A stretch of DNA of 10,773 bases from a crenarchaeote SCGC AAA261-N23 (GTDB lineage: Archaea; Thermoproteota; Thermoprotei; Gearchaeales; Gearchaeaceae), in assembly GCA_000375685.1 (NCBI GenBank), contig AQVQ01000039.1, forward strand, positions 1-10,773, read 5' to 3'. Positions 1-5,511 of this stretch are shown one piece after another. The translations under genes and the position numbers were made by a program. Within the stretch, counting starts at the first letter, position 1. Each line of letters opens with the position of its first letter. The notes under the pieces were generated by a model. That model made no database searches and had not been told where the DNA came from. It saw only the letters and a list, made by a program, of their open reading frames with translations.

Positions 1-75
1 TCTCTGAGCCTCTCGACTGCTCATCATATGCGATATGTAGCTACGAATCAATTGAGGGGAACTCTTGCCTTTTAA
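1..75 (+). pseudogene. 3' end of an IS200/IS605-type tnpB (decayed, cut by window edge)
   Basis: Frame 1 is open from the window edge to TAA at 73-75. It reads a 24-residue tail whose centre is HHMRYVATNQLRG. From memory, archaeal TnpB proteins often end in a similar tail (roughly -APHMRDV-PNRWGEP-) that runs into the element's right-end hairpin, and here the stop codon lies inside such a hairpin. The upstream RuvC-like and zinc-finger parts lie outside the window, so I cannot say whether the gene is intact there. The tail looks diverged. The call rests on the short tail plus the adjoining hairpin and is moderate only. Confidence 0.5.
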
Positions 76-90
76 GGCGGCAAGAAGTCA
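57..90 (+). mobile_element. IS200/IS605-like right-end hairpin
   Basis: CTTGCC (64-69) can pair with GGCAAG (79-84), and an alternative nested palindrome GCCTT-TT-AAGGC spans 67-78. The hairpin is followed by AAGTCA (85-90). A purine-rich GGGGAAC, a GC stem, a short T-rich loop ending in GGCGG, and a trailing GTCA together form the arrangement I associate with right ends of archaeal IS605/TnpB elements, which also form the 3' part of the TnpB guide RNA. A closely similar block occurs at 1607-1636. No left end is visible. Confidence 0.5.
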
Positions 91-283
91 GCACTACCGG
101 GGGTTCCACTATCAACCAATATTAGGTTATCTTCACTTTCAATTAAGAACGACTTAACAAATCTAAGATTTATTTCATATACGTTCATAGATTTTAAAAA
201 ATTGCAATATAAAAACTTTTTCAAGTTTTTATTAAAGTTAATTAATGACTATTAAAATCTTTCACCACAAGTTTGGATCATAA
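91..283. other. AT-rich intergenic stretch with no gene seen
   Basis: No reading frame of convincing length or composition was found here. The stretch holds the perfect inverted repeat at 209-232 listed separately. It lies directly after the IS605-like right end and may be old target or flanking DNA. Confidence 0.5.
209..232. repeat. Perfect 10-bp inverted repeat with 4-base loop
   Basis: ATAAAAACTT (209-218) and AAGTTTTTAT (223-232) are exact reverse complements separated by TTTC. The hairpin is very AT-rich, so it is thermodynamically weak at high temperature. It could be a relic of a transposon end, a protein-binding palindrome, or chance in AT-rich DNA. No gene adjoins it. Confidence 0.6.
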
Positions 284-522
284 CCGGATAATTGGCAAAT
301 CGAATCAATTAATGAAAATAGCTTACATACCTGCATTCATAGCCCTTTAAATGGCAAATTAAAGAATGATGATCCTGATGTTAATCTCATTGGTCGCCCT
401 CTTATTAAAAATTTAGGATATTATCCTGCTAAATGTTTATTTCTTCTATTGCTTTAAGATCCTATCGAGATATAACTGATCTTATTGAGCAAGAAGTTGC
501 CAATTCATGGAAGCTTCATTAA
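284..522 (+). pseudogene. Frameshifted coding scrap, family not recognised
   Basis: One frame is open from 284 to TAA at 455-457 (57 codons, including IGRPLIKNLGYYPAKCL). A second frame is open from ATG 433 to TAA 520-522 (29 codons, including ALRSYRDITDLIEQEVANSW) and overlaps the first. A single frameshift around 435-450 would join them into one continuous tail of about 75 residues. The mixed residue composition looks more like former coding DNA than random AT-rich DNA. It has no start codon near its left end. I do not recognise the family; a transposase C-terminus is only a guess from the neighbouring IS remnant. Confidence 0.3.
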
Positions 523-531
523 CTGAGTTCG

Positions 532-540
532 TTTAAATAA
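532..540 (+). promoter_or_regulatory. Putative archaeal TATA box for the gene at 567
   Basis: TTTAAATAA is centred about 31 bases upstream of the ATG at 567. No Shine-Dalgarno sequence lies between them. This spacing fits an archaeal TATA box with transcription starting within a few bases of the start codon, giving a (nearly) leaderless mRNA. Confidence 0.45.
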
Positions 541-566
541 TTGTTAAATGTATAGTTAATTATGTA

Positions 567-1421
567 ATGGACATTGATCTGAAAAGCGAATTTTTAAAAT
601 TGTTAGATAAAGATATTGAATTTCGCTATGCGGTAGCTGGTTATTTAGGAATATCTGAAATACTTAAGAAAATAGATGCATTCATTGAAGAGCAACGAAA
701 ATTGTGGGAAAGTCAAAACAAACTAAGAGAAGACCTTAATAAACTAATAGAAAGTCAAAACAAACTTTGGGAAAGTAATAACAAACTCTGGGAAAGCCAA
801 AACCAACTAAGAGAAGATTTTAATAGGCTAATAGAAAACCAGAATAAGCTATGGGAAAGTCAAAACAAACTCTGGGAAAGTCACAATAGACTGTGGGAAA
901 GTAATAACAAACTAAGAGAAGATCTTAATAAACTAATAGAAAGTCAAAACAAACTTTGGGAGAACCAGAATAAACTTTGGGAAAGTAGTAACAAATTATG
1001 GGAAGAGGTTAAAAATTTAAGAAAAGACTTTTTGCGTCTTGACAGAAATATTCGTGCTTTGGGAGCAAGATGGGGTGTAATGGCTGAGAGCGCTTTTAGA
1101 AATAGTCTGAAAGGTTTGCTTGAAAAATCTTTTAACATCAAAGTTGAAAGATGGACTAGCTATGATAATGAAGGCTTAGTTTATGGTTATCCAAGTGATG
1201 TCGAAGTTGATGTTGCTATACGTGATCAAGAGTTAATATTAATTGAGGTAACATCTCATGCCAAGAAATCGGATGTATCGCTTTTCAATAGGAAAGCAAT
1301 CTTTTATGAGAAGAAAGTAGGTAAAAAGCCTTCTAGATTGCTTCTCGTAACACCTTATGCTGATGATGATGCGCAAGAACTTGCAAAGAAACTAAAAATA
1401 GAGTTATATACAAACATATGA
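567..1421 (+). CDS. Coiled-coil protein with C-terminal PD-(D/E)XK nuclease-like domain (DUF3782-type)
   Basis: A 284-residue protein in three parts. Residues 1-43 form a helical head (FRYAVAGYLGISEIL). Residues 44 to about 160 are nearly unbroken heptads of the type NKLWESQ, NKLREDL and NKLIESQ, predicting a long coiled coil. Residues 165-284 look like a PD-(D/E)XK fold: GARWGVMAESAFR (E174), then VEVDVAI (D215) and LILIEVTSHAKK (E227). The usual ExK lysine is Thr229; from memory, ITS/VTS is a frequent variant in this archaeal family, so loss of activity should not be assumed. I recall the family as common in Thermoproteota, often in many copies, with no settled function; DNA cleavage or repair is inference from the fold. 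ATG 567 is chosen because a TATA box lies 31 bases upstream. Its stop codon abuts a GNAT remnant, suggesting arrival by rearrangement. Confidence 0.8.
   Translation: MDIDLKSEFLKLLDKDIEFRYAVAGYLGISEILKKIDAFIEEQRKLWESQNKLREDLNKLIESQNKLWESNNKLWESQNQLREDFNRLIENQNKLWESQNKLWESHNRLWESNNKLREDLNKLIESQNKLWENQNKLWESSNKLWEEVKNLRKDFLRLDRNIRALGARWGVMAESAFRNSLKGLLEKSFNIKVERWTSYDNEGLVYGYPSDVEVDVAIRDQELILIEVTSHAKKSDVSLFNRKAIFYEKKVGKKPSRLLLVTPYADDDAQELAKKLKIELYTNI
696..1031 (+). repeat. Tandem 21-base (heptad) repeat array inside the nuclease gene
   Basis: About 16 consecutive units of 21 bases encode heptads at residues 44-155, with Asn at the same position nearly every seven residues (51, 58, 65 through 142). 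There is a higher-order order of units: LRED, LIES, then two or three LWES-type heptads, repeated three times (residues 51-78, 79-113, 114-148). The DNA at 717-773 and 906-962 (189 bases, nine units, apart) differs at only one base, so at least one duplication is recent. Insertions or deletions of 21 bases keep the frame, so coiled-coil length can change freely. Confidence 0.85.
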
Positions 1422-1422
1422 T

Positions 1423-1533
1423 TACGTAAGAAAGGATAATATCCCAGCTATCCACGTTTATGAGAAAATCGGATTTAAGGAGTATTCTCAAAGATTATGG
1501 GTATCCGTAAATACTGAGGCAAAACCGCTATGA
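1423..1533 (+). pseudogene. C-terminal remnant of a GNAT N-acetyltransferase
   Basis: The frame ending with TGA at 1531-1533 reads VRKDNIPAIHVYEKIGFKEY and then a tail ending in VNTEAKPL. The DN-PAI-x-(V/L)YEK-(I/L)GF block is the classic last motif of GNAT acetyltransferases, where the chain passes the acetyl-CoA pocket. The N-terminal part, including the R/Q-x-x-G-x-G/A pyrophosphate-binding loop, is absent: homology begins about at the stop codon of the preceding nuclease gene. This is a truncated gene rather than a functional one. It suggests that the DNA carrying the nuclease gene was joined into an acetyltransferase gene, or that a deletion removed its front. Confidence 0.75.
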
Positions 1534-1550
1534 ATAACGCATATGTTTAG

Positions 1551-1556
1551 TTTTTT
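1551..1556 (+). terminator. Possible T-run terminator
   Basis: A run of six T follows GTTTAG shortly after the GNAT remnant's stop. Short U-tracts terminate archaeal RNA polymerase without needing a hairpin. It is the only obvious T-run between the nuclease gene and the toxin-antitoxin pair. Confidence 0.3.
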
Positions 1557-1602
1557 GAAAAAATTCCAGTGCAATTGGTTTAGTCTTGCATTTACACAAA
1601 TG

Positions 1603-1640
1603 AAAGCCTCGTCCTTTTTAGAGCGGTGAGGAGGTCGATG
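1603..1640 (+). mobile_element. Second IS200/IS605-like right-end hairpin (solo remnant)
   Basis: CCTC (1607-1610) pairs with GAGG (1628-1631) around GTCC-TTTTTA-GAGCGG, followed by AGGTC. Laid beside 60-90, both show the order CTC-T-loop-GCGG-(A/G)AG-(A/G)AGTC/AGGTC. No tnpB reading frame adjoins it, so this is a solo end or a small non-autonomous derivative. Together with the copy at 57-90 it brackets the nuclease gene and the GNAT remnant. Confidence 0.45.
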
Positions 1641-1660
1641 ATAATGTATGAAAATAGATA

Positions 1661-1669
1661 AAATATTTA
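1661..1669 (+). promoter_or_regulatory. Putative TATA box for the mntA/hepT pair
   Basis: AAATATTTA is centred 28 bases upstream of the GTG at 1693, in a very A-rich context. The spacing fits leaderless transcription of the toxin-antitoxin operon starting at or next to the GTG. Confidence 0.4.
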
Positions 1670-1692
1670 GCTTTCATAAAAATTAATAACAT

Positions 1693-2109
1693 GTGCTTAG
1701 CATAGATGAAATAAGAAATACTATAATAGAAGTATGTGAGAATGAGGATTGTGTATATGCTTTGCTTTTCGGCTCCTTAGCTCATGGAACATTCAAAGAA
1801 TATAGTGATATAGATATAGCTATAAAATTTAAAAAAAATGATGATTATTTAAATAAAACTTTAAGAATCATGTCGAAGTTAAGTATTAAACTAAACATTG
1901 ATGTAGATGTTATTCCTTTAAATATAAGTGATACAATAATCAAATACGAGGTCTATTCAAATGGGATATTGCTTTTTTGTAAAGACTACAATGAATATAT
2001 GGATGATCATATAAATGCTATAGATGAATATTTAGATTTTGAACACGTTTTTAATAAATTTTATGAAAAAACAGTTAAAGAAATAAAAGATGCCGTCTCC
2101 AGGAGTTAA
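1693..2109 (+). CDS. mntA: MntA-type minimal nucleotidyltransferase antitoxin
   Basis: A 138-residue MNT-domain protein of the DNA polymerase beta superfamily. The signature GS-x10-D-x-D is exact: G27-S28 in LLFGSLAHG, then D39 and D41 in YSDIDIAI. A third acidic strand follows in NIDVDVIPL (D72). In the characterised Shewanella HepT/MntA system (type VII toxin-antitoxin) this enzyme uses ATP to AMPylate a tyrosine of the HEPN toxin and so neutralises it. The start is GTG 1693: the ATG two bases upstream is out of frame and stops after four codons. The gene overlaps the partner by 20 bases, antitoxin first, which suits coupled translation. Length and motifs look complete. The function is inferred from motifs and gene order. 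Confidence 0.88.
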   Translation: MLSIDEIRNTIIEVCENEDCVYALLFGSLAHGTFKEYSDIDIAIKFKKNDDYLNKTLRIMSKLSIKLNIDVDVIPLNISDTIIKYEVYSNGILLFCKDYNEYMDDHINAIDEYLDFEHVFNKFYEKTVKEIKDAVSRS

Positions 2110-2521
2110 AGCCAGAATTGATAGATTTTGGAGAGCAATAAGAAGGCTTGAAGAATTGTCTTCTGTAGATGCGGAGAGATTTGTAAGCGATGAAAATTTA
2201 ATAGATGCTTGCGAAAGAAATTTTCAAGTTGCAATTGAAGCTATAATAGATGTTAGCGAGGCTCTTATCTCCTATATGAAATGGAAAACCCCCAAGTCAT
2301 ATAGAGATGTTAGTTTAATATTGTTAGAGAATAAGGTCTTAAACGAGTTCTTAAATAAAAAATTTATAGAAGCAATAGAATTTAGGAATATACTTGTTCA
2401 TAATTATGTTTATTTAAACTCTAAACAAATCTACGATAAAATAGATGATTTAATTAAGATATTAACTCAAATAATGAATATAATATTAGATTATTTTAAA
2501 AAAAATAATATAGATCCATAA
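2090..2521 (+). CDS. hepT: HepT-type HEPN ribonuclease toxin
   Basis: A 143-residue, largely helical HEPN protein of the HepT/DUF86 type. The catalytic RX4HXY motif is intact as RNILVHNY: R99, H104 and Y106. In known HepT toxins R and H cleave RNA in the dimer interface, and the tyrosine is the residue AMPylated by MntA. Upstream helices carry a conserved-looking ERNFQVAIEAIIDVSEAL segment. ATG 2090 lies inside the end of the upstream antitoxin gene, and the 20-base overlap predicts one mRNA and coupled expression. The overlapping gene pair and both signature motifs make this a likely active type VII-like pair; its RNA target cannot be read from sequence. Confidence 0.88.
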   Translation: MPSPGVKARIDRFWRAIRRLEELSSVDAERFVSDENLIDACERNFQVAIEAIIDVSEALISYMKWKTPKSYRDVSLILLENKVLNEFLNKKFIEAIEFRNILVHNYVYLNSKQIYDKIDDLIKILTQIMNIILDYFKKNNIDP

Positions 2522-2541
2522 ATTTCTAGACCGTATCTGAA

Positions 2542-2563
2542 TTTTTTAATTGTTTGTGTATTT
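2542..2563 (+). terminator. Probable T-rich terminator after hepT
   Basis: A T6 run (2542-2547) followed by further T-rich sequence begins about 20 bases after the hepT stop codon. This fits archaeal U-tract termination and separates the toxin-antitoxin unit from what follows. Confidence 0.4.
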
Positions 2564-2791
2564 ATTAGAAAAACTATTAATTTATAAAGTTTAGAAAGAG
2601 AAGATCGATAAGAAAATATTTCTTTACTATGCGAAAACAAACGGAAATCACAAAGGCGTTCAGCGTAAAATTTTTCGGTCAAGTTTTAACGCTCTACCTT
2701 GTGCTAAACAAAGAAATAACTTAGCGATTTTATGCAGATTATAAATTTAAAAAATATGTTAAGTATAATATAGGCGATGGATTGAAGGTGA
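2564..2791. other. Intergenic stretch, no gene supported
   Basis: The longest notable frame is open from 2581 to TAG at 2722-2724, with an ATG at 2629 giving 31 residues (basic, then AFSVKFFGQVLTLYLVL). I do not recognise it and there is no supporting start signal. TATA-like stretches occur at 2746-2755 and 2764-2772 and may drive the downstream glycan genes. This is the junction between the accessory left part and the metabolic block. Confidence 0.4.
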
Positions 2792-2908
2792 TTGAAAATA
2801 GGCTTAGAATCTTTAGTTCAAATAGATCTTGAGAAGCTGTTATCGAATATTCAGAAAAAGTCTAGCCTAAAGCTACCTAGGAGGGTTATACATGGGAAAC
2901 ATCCATGA
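2792..2908 (+). other. Short open frame (possible leader peptide) overlapping the glycosyltransferase start
   Basis: A TTG at 2792 opens a 38-residue frame (core EKLLSNIQKKSSLKLPRRVI) ending with TGA at 2906-2908, 17 bases inside the glycosyltransferase gene. A TATA-like TATAATATA (2764-2772) lies about 24 bases upstream of the TTG. It may be a leader peptide whose translation is coupled to the next gene, or the tail of a decayed gene. The frame is closed by a stop immediately before the TTG, so no longer version exists here. Weakly supported. Confidence 0.22.
2880..2884 (+). promoter_or_regulatory. Shine-Dalgarno sequence deciding the glycosyltransferase start
   Basis: GGAGG, seven bases before ATG 2892, is a strong ribosome-binding site with good spacing. 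It favours 2892 over the internal ATG at 2916, where the family-typical MRILVID begins but which has no such site. Confidence 0.6.
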
Positions 2909-4133
2909 AATTGCAATGAGGATATTGGTTATAGATAGCAAAGATGGATCTCCACCTAATATTAGGATAATGAATTTTTTTAGAAGCTTCAAAATGAAAT
3001 TTAGACACAGTATCTTGATCTTATCTTTTCCAGATCCAAAAATTGAGGGATCAAAGGTTAACAATGATTCTATAAATATTATAAAATTACCAATAGTAAA
3101 TTTTAGTTCAAATCGCCTTAAGAATTTTTTCTTTAGATATATCATCTACGTTAGAATTTTAAACAAAATTATACGAGTTTATAAGCCTCATATTATTTTT
3201 GTTTCTGATTTCCCAAATATATATTTAACATATATCTTCTTCTTAAAAGCTATCTCCAAATTAAAATGTAAACTTGTAGCTGAATGGTATGATAAGAATA
3301 CGTTATCGAATTACGATAAAATATTTAATAGAAAATCATTTTTATCCAACCTGGCTTCAATAATCAATGAATATTTCGGAATGTTTAGCTATGACTATAT
3401 ATTATATTCCAGCGAAGACTTCAAATCTATCTTAAAGAGCTTTAAACTTAAAAAAATAAATGGAATCAAAGTAATACCTCCGGTTGATTCAACTCAATTA
3501 AGACCTTATCCAAAAAGTGTTTCCAGAGAATTCATAAACAGCATGCTTGGTAATAGGATATTTTCAGAGAAGGATGATTATGTATTGTTTTTTATGGGAG
3601 GAAATTTTGACTATTATTTTCAACTAAAATCTATCATTCTATTGGGAAAATATTTAGATAAAAATATAAATATAGTTATTAAGTCACCTCAAAAAGATCC
3701 TAAAATAGAAAAATTAAAAGCATATTTTCAAGATAATTTAGTTTTAATTGGTAAATACATAGATAAAAAGATAATGCCATATTTTATATCTTCATTTGAT
3801 TTAGCCATTTATATATCTGATAAAAGGGTTTTGAATGAAAATTTCAGATATCCATATAGGATGCTTGAATGCTTAGCATGTGGTTTGCCCATTATAATGA
3901 TCGGAAATGTAGGGGAGTTGGCAAGAACGATAGCAAATTATAAATGTGGTATTGTTTTGGATAAAGAAGATTACAAAGAAGCTGCTAAAATAATCTCCGA
4001 AATATTAAAGGACAAAGAAAAATTGAATTTATTCTCTTACAATGCAAGGAATTTTGCAGAAAATGTTTCTATGGAATCTACATCAAAATTTTTGAATTCA
4101 TTTTTCAAGATAATTGCCGAAAAGAGCTTTTAA
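2892..4133 (+). CDS. GT-B glycosyltransferase (GT4/GT1-like)
   Basis: A 413-residue protein with the two Rossmann-like halves of GT-B enzymes. The N-half starts at MRILVID (residues 9-15) and continues through IIFVSDFPNIYLTY (101-114). The linker VIPPVDSTQLRP (194-205) matches the usual vIPpGVD junction. The C-half has VLFFMGGNF (231-239), VLIGKYIDKKIMPYF (284-298) and the donor-binding FRYPYRMLECLACGLPII (318-335). In that last motif E326 is the second Glu of EX7E while the first is replaced by Phe318, as in many polysaccharide glycosyltransferases. There is no signal peptide, so it is probably a cytoplasmic or membrane-associated enzyme transferring a sugar to a glycan or lipid carrier. ATG 2892 is chosen for its GGAGG site; 2916 is the alternative. 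The sugar donor is unknown. It is very A+T and Lys/Ile/Phe rich. Confidence 0.8.
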   Translation: MGNIHEIAMRILVIDSKDGSPPNIRIMNFFRSFKMKFRHSILILSFPDPKIEGSKVNNDSINIIKLPIVNFSSNRLKNFFFRYIIYVRILNKIIRVYKPHIIFVSDFPNIYLTYIFFLKAISKLKCKLVAEWYDKNTLSNYDKIFNRKSFLSNLASIINEYFGMFSYDYILYSSEDFKSILKSFKLKKINGIKVIPPVDSTQLRPYPKSVSREFINSMLGNRIFSEKDDYVLFFMGGNFDYYFQLKSIILLGKYLDKNINIVIKSPQKDPKIEKLKAYFQDNLVLIGKYIDKKIMPYFISSFDLAIYISDKRVLNENFRYPYRMLECLACGLPIIMIGNVGELARTIANYKCGIVLDKEDYKEAAKIISEILKDKEKLNLFSYNARNFAENVSMESTSKFLNSFFKIIAEKSF

Positions 4134-4183
4134 AATAATTTCAATTTAGTAAGTCTTTTAAATTTTAATTGCATGTAATAATT

Positions 4184-5506
4184 ATGAAAGCTTTCAACAT
4201 TAGCGTAATTGGACTAGGTAAGTTAGGTGCTCCTTTAGCTATAGCGCTTGCTTATAGAGGGATGAATGTTATAGGAGTGGATAAAAGAGAAGATGTAGTT
4301 AAGTCTTTAAATAACAAAGTTCCTCACATTTATGAACCTGAATTTGAAAAATTGCTTAAGTCGCCCAACATTAATTTTGAAGCTACGAAAGATTTTCAGC
4401 ATGCTATTACAAATACCGATATTACGATGATCGTTGTAAATACCCCTAGCAATGATGATGGAAGCTATTCATTGGAACAAGTTTTTGTAGCTGGAAAGAA
4501 TATAGCTGAAGCTTTGAAATTAAAGGATGATTATCATTTGATTGCATTAACTAGCACTGTTATGCCAGGAGATACAATCAAATTAAAGAATTTAATTGAA
4601 GAAATTTCTGGAAAAGTTGCAGGAAAGGATTTTGGAATCTGTTATAATCCAGAGTTCATTGCATTGGGTTCTGTAATTAGAGATTTCCTAAATCCAGACT
4701 TTGTTTTAATTGGAGAATATGATAAAAGATCAGGAGACATTTTGGAAGAAATGTACAAATTGGTTTGCCTTAACAATCCTCCTATAATGAGGATGAATAT
4801 AATCAATGCAGAGATTGCAAAGATTGCATTAAATTCATACATAACGATGAAAATGACCTTTGCTAACTTTCTAGCTGAGCTTTGCGAAAGATATGAAGGC
4901 GCTGACGTAGACGTTATTACAAGAGCTATTGGAACTGATAGCAGAATAGGAGTAAAATATTTCAAAGGAGGTCCAAGCTACGGAGGCCCCTGTTTTCCTA
5001 GAGATAATAGAGCTGTAGCTTTGGTTGCTGAAAGAGCAAAAGTTAATTCAAGTCTGCCAAAGCTGATCGATTCATTGAATAGGCATTATACTGAAAGAAT
5101 TGCAGAAATAATAAACCAGAATTTGAAGGAAAATTCTACAGTTACAATACTGGGCTTAACTTACAAGCCAAACACTAATATAATTGAGGAATCTGTCGGC
5201 GTAAACTTATCTAATATCTTATTGAAATTTGGAAACTACAATCTAAAGCTTTACGATCCTTTGGCAAAAGATAGTTTAAAGCAAGTTTTTAAAGATAAAA
5301 GGGTAAAGATATGCGAGGATATTCATGAAGCAATTAAGGATACAGATGCAATAGTGATCACAGTTTTGCATAAGGAGCTTGAAGAATTGCCAAATATGAT
5401 AAAAGATGATAGAGAAATTCTTATCATAGATTGTTGGAGAAATTTTAAAAACCGTTTCTCAAATAAAGTTAAATATTATGCATTAGGAATAGGTAAAAAG
5501 AAGTAA
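4184..5506 (+). CDS. UDP-glucose/GDP-mannose-family nucleotide-sugar dehydrogenase
   Basis: A 440-residue NAD+-dependent enzyme of the UDP-sugar 6-dehydrogenase family, oxidising a nucleotide sugar to a uronic acid by two hydride transfers. Visible parts: the NAD-binding GLGKLG (residues 10-15), VNTPSNDDGS (85-94), STVMPGDT (124-131), YNPEFIALG (154-162), the central NAEIAKIALNSY (208-219) with the catalytic-type Lys213, and SYGGPCFPRD (265-274) with the thioester Cys270. The C-terminal domain follows, with LGLTYKPNT (323-331). All expected active residues seem present. ATG 4184 is preferred over the TTG at 4169 because MKAFNISVIG starts directly before the first beta strand. A TTTAAA stretch at 4158-4163 may be a promoter. 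The next gene follows after 5 bases, so it heads a four-gene operon. The substrate (UDP-Glc, UDP-HexNAc or GDP-Man) cannot be decided; NPEFIALGS departs from the classic NPEFLREG. Confidence 0.88.
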   Translation: MKAFNISVIGLGKLGAPLAIALAYRGMNVIGVDKREDVVKSLNNKVPHIYEPEFEKLLKSPNINFEATKDFQHAITNTDITMIVVNTPSNDDGSYSLEQVFVAGKNIAEALKLKDDYHLIALTSTVMPGDTIKLKNLIEEISGKVAGKDFGICYNPEFIALGSVIRDFLNPDFVLIGEYDKRSGDILEEMYKLVCLNNPPIMRMNIINAEIAKIALNSYITMKMTFANFLAELCERYEGADVDVITRAIGTDSRIGVKYFKGGPSYGGPCFPRDNRAVALVAERAKVNSSLPKLIDSLNRHYTERIAEIINQNLKENSTVTILGLTYKPNTNIIEESVGVNLSNILLKFGNYNLKLYDPLAKDSLKQVFKDKRVKICEDIHEAIKDTDAIVITVLHKELEELPNMIKDDREILIIDCWRNFKNRFSNKVKYYALGIGKKK

Positions 5507-5511
5507 AATTA

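Noticed and set aside
696..1031. Regularly spaced repeats that could be mistaken for a CRISPR array
   Set aside because: The 21-base units are contiguous, without unique spacers, stay in frame and encode coiled-coil heptads.
944..1141. Open frame on the minus strand across the nuclease gene
   Set aside because: It mirrors the repeat array and the coding strand has strong protein-level structure; composition on the minus strand is a shadow.
567..1421. Inactive nuclease because ExK is ExT
   Set aside because: My recollection is that ITS/VTS at this position is common in this archaeal family, so a missing lysine alone does not show loss of function.
2581..2724. Short membrane-like ORF with ATG at 2629
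   Set aside because: Only 31 residues from the ATG, no ribosome-binding site, no fitting promoter distance and no recognisable family.
4169..4183. TTG at 4169 as start of the sugar dehydrogenase
   Set aside because: The ATG at 4184 directly precedes the first beta strand of the Rossmann fold, and the five extra residues match no family feature.
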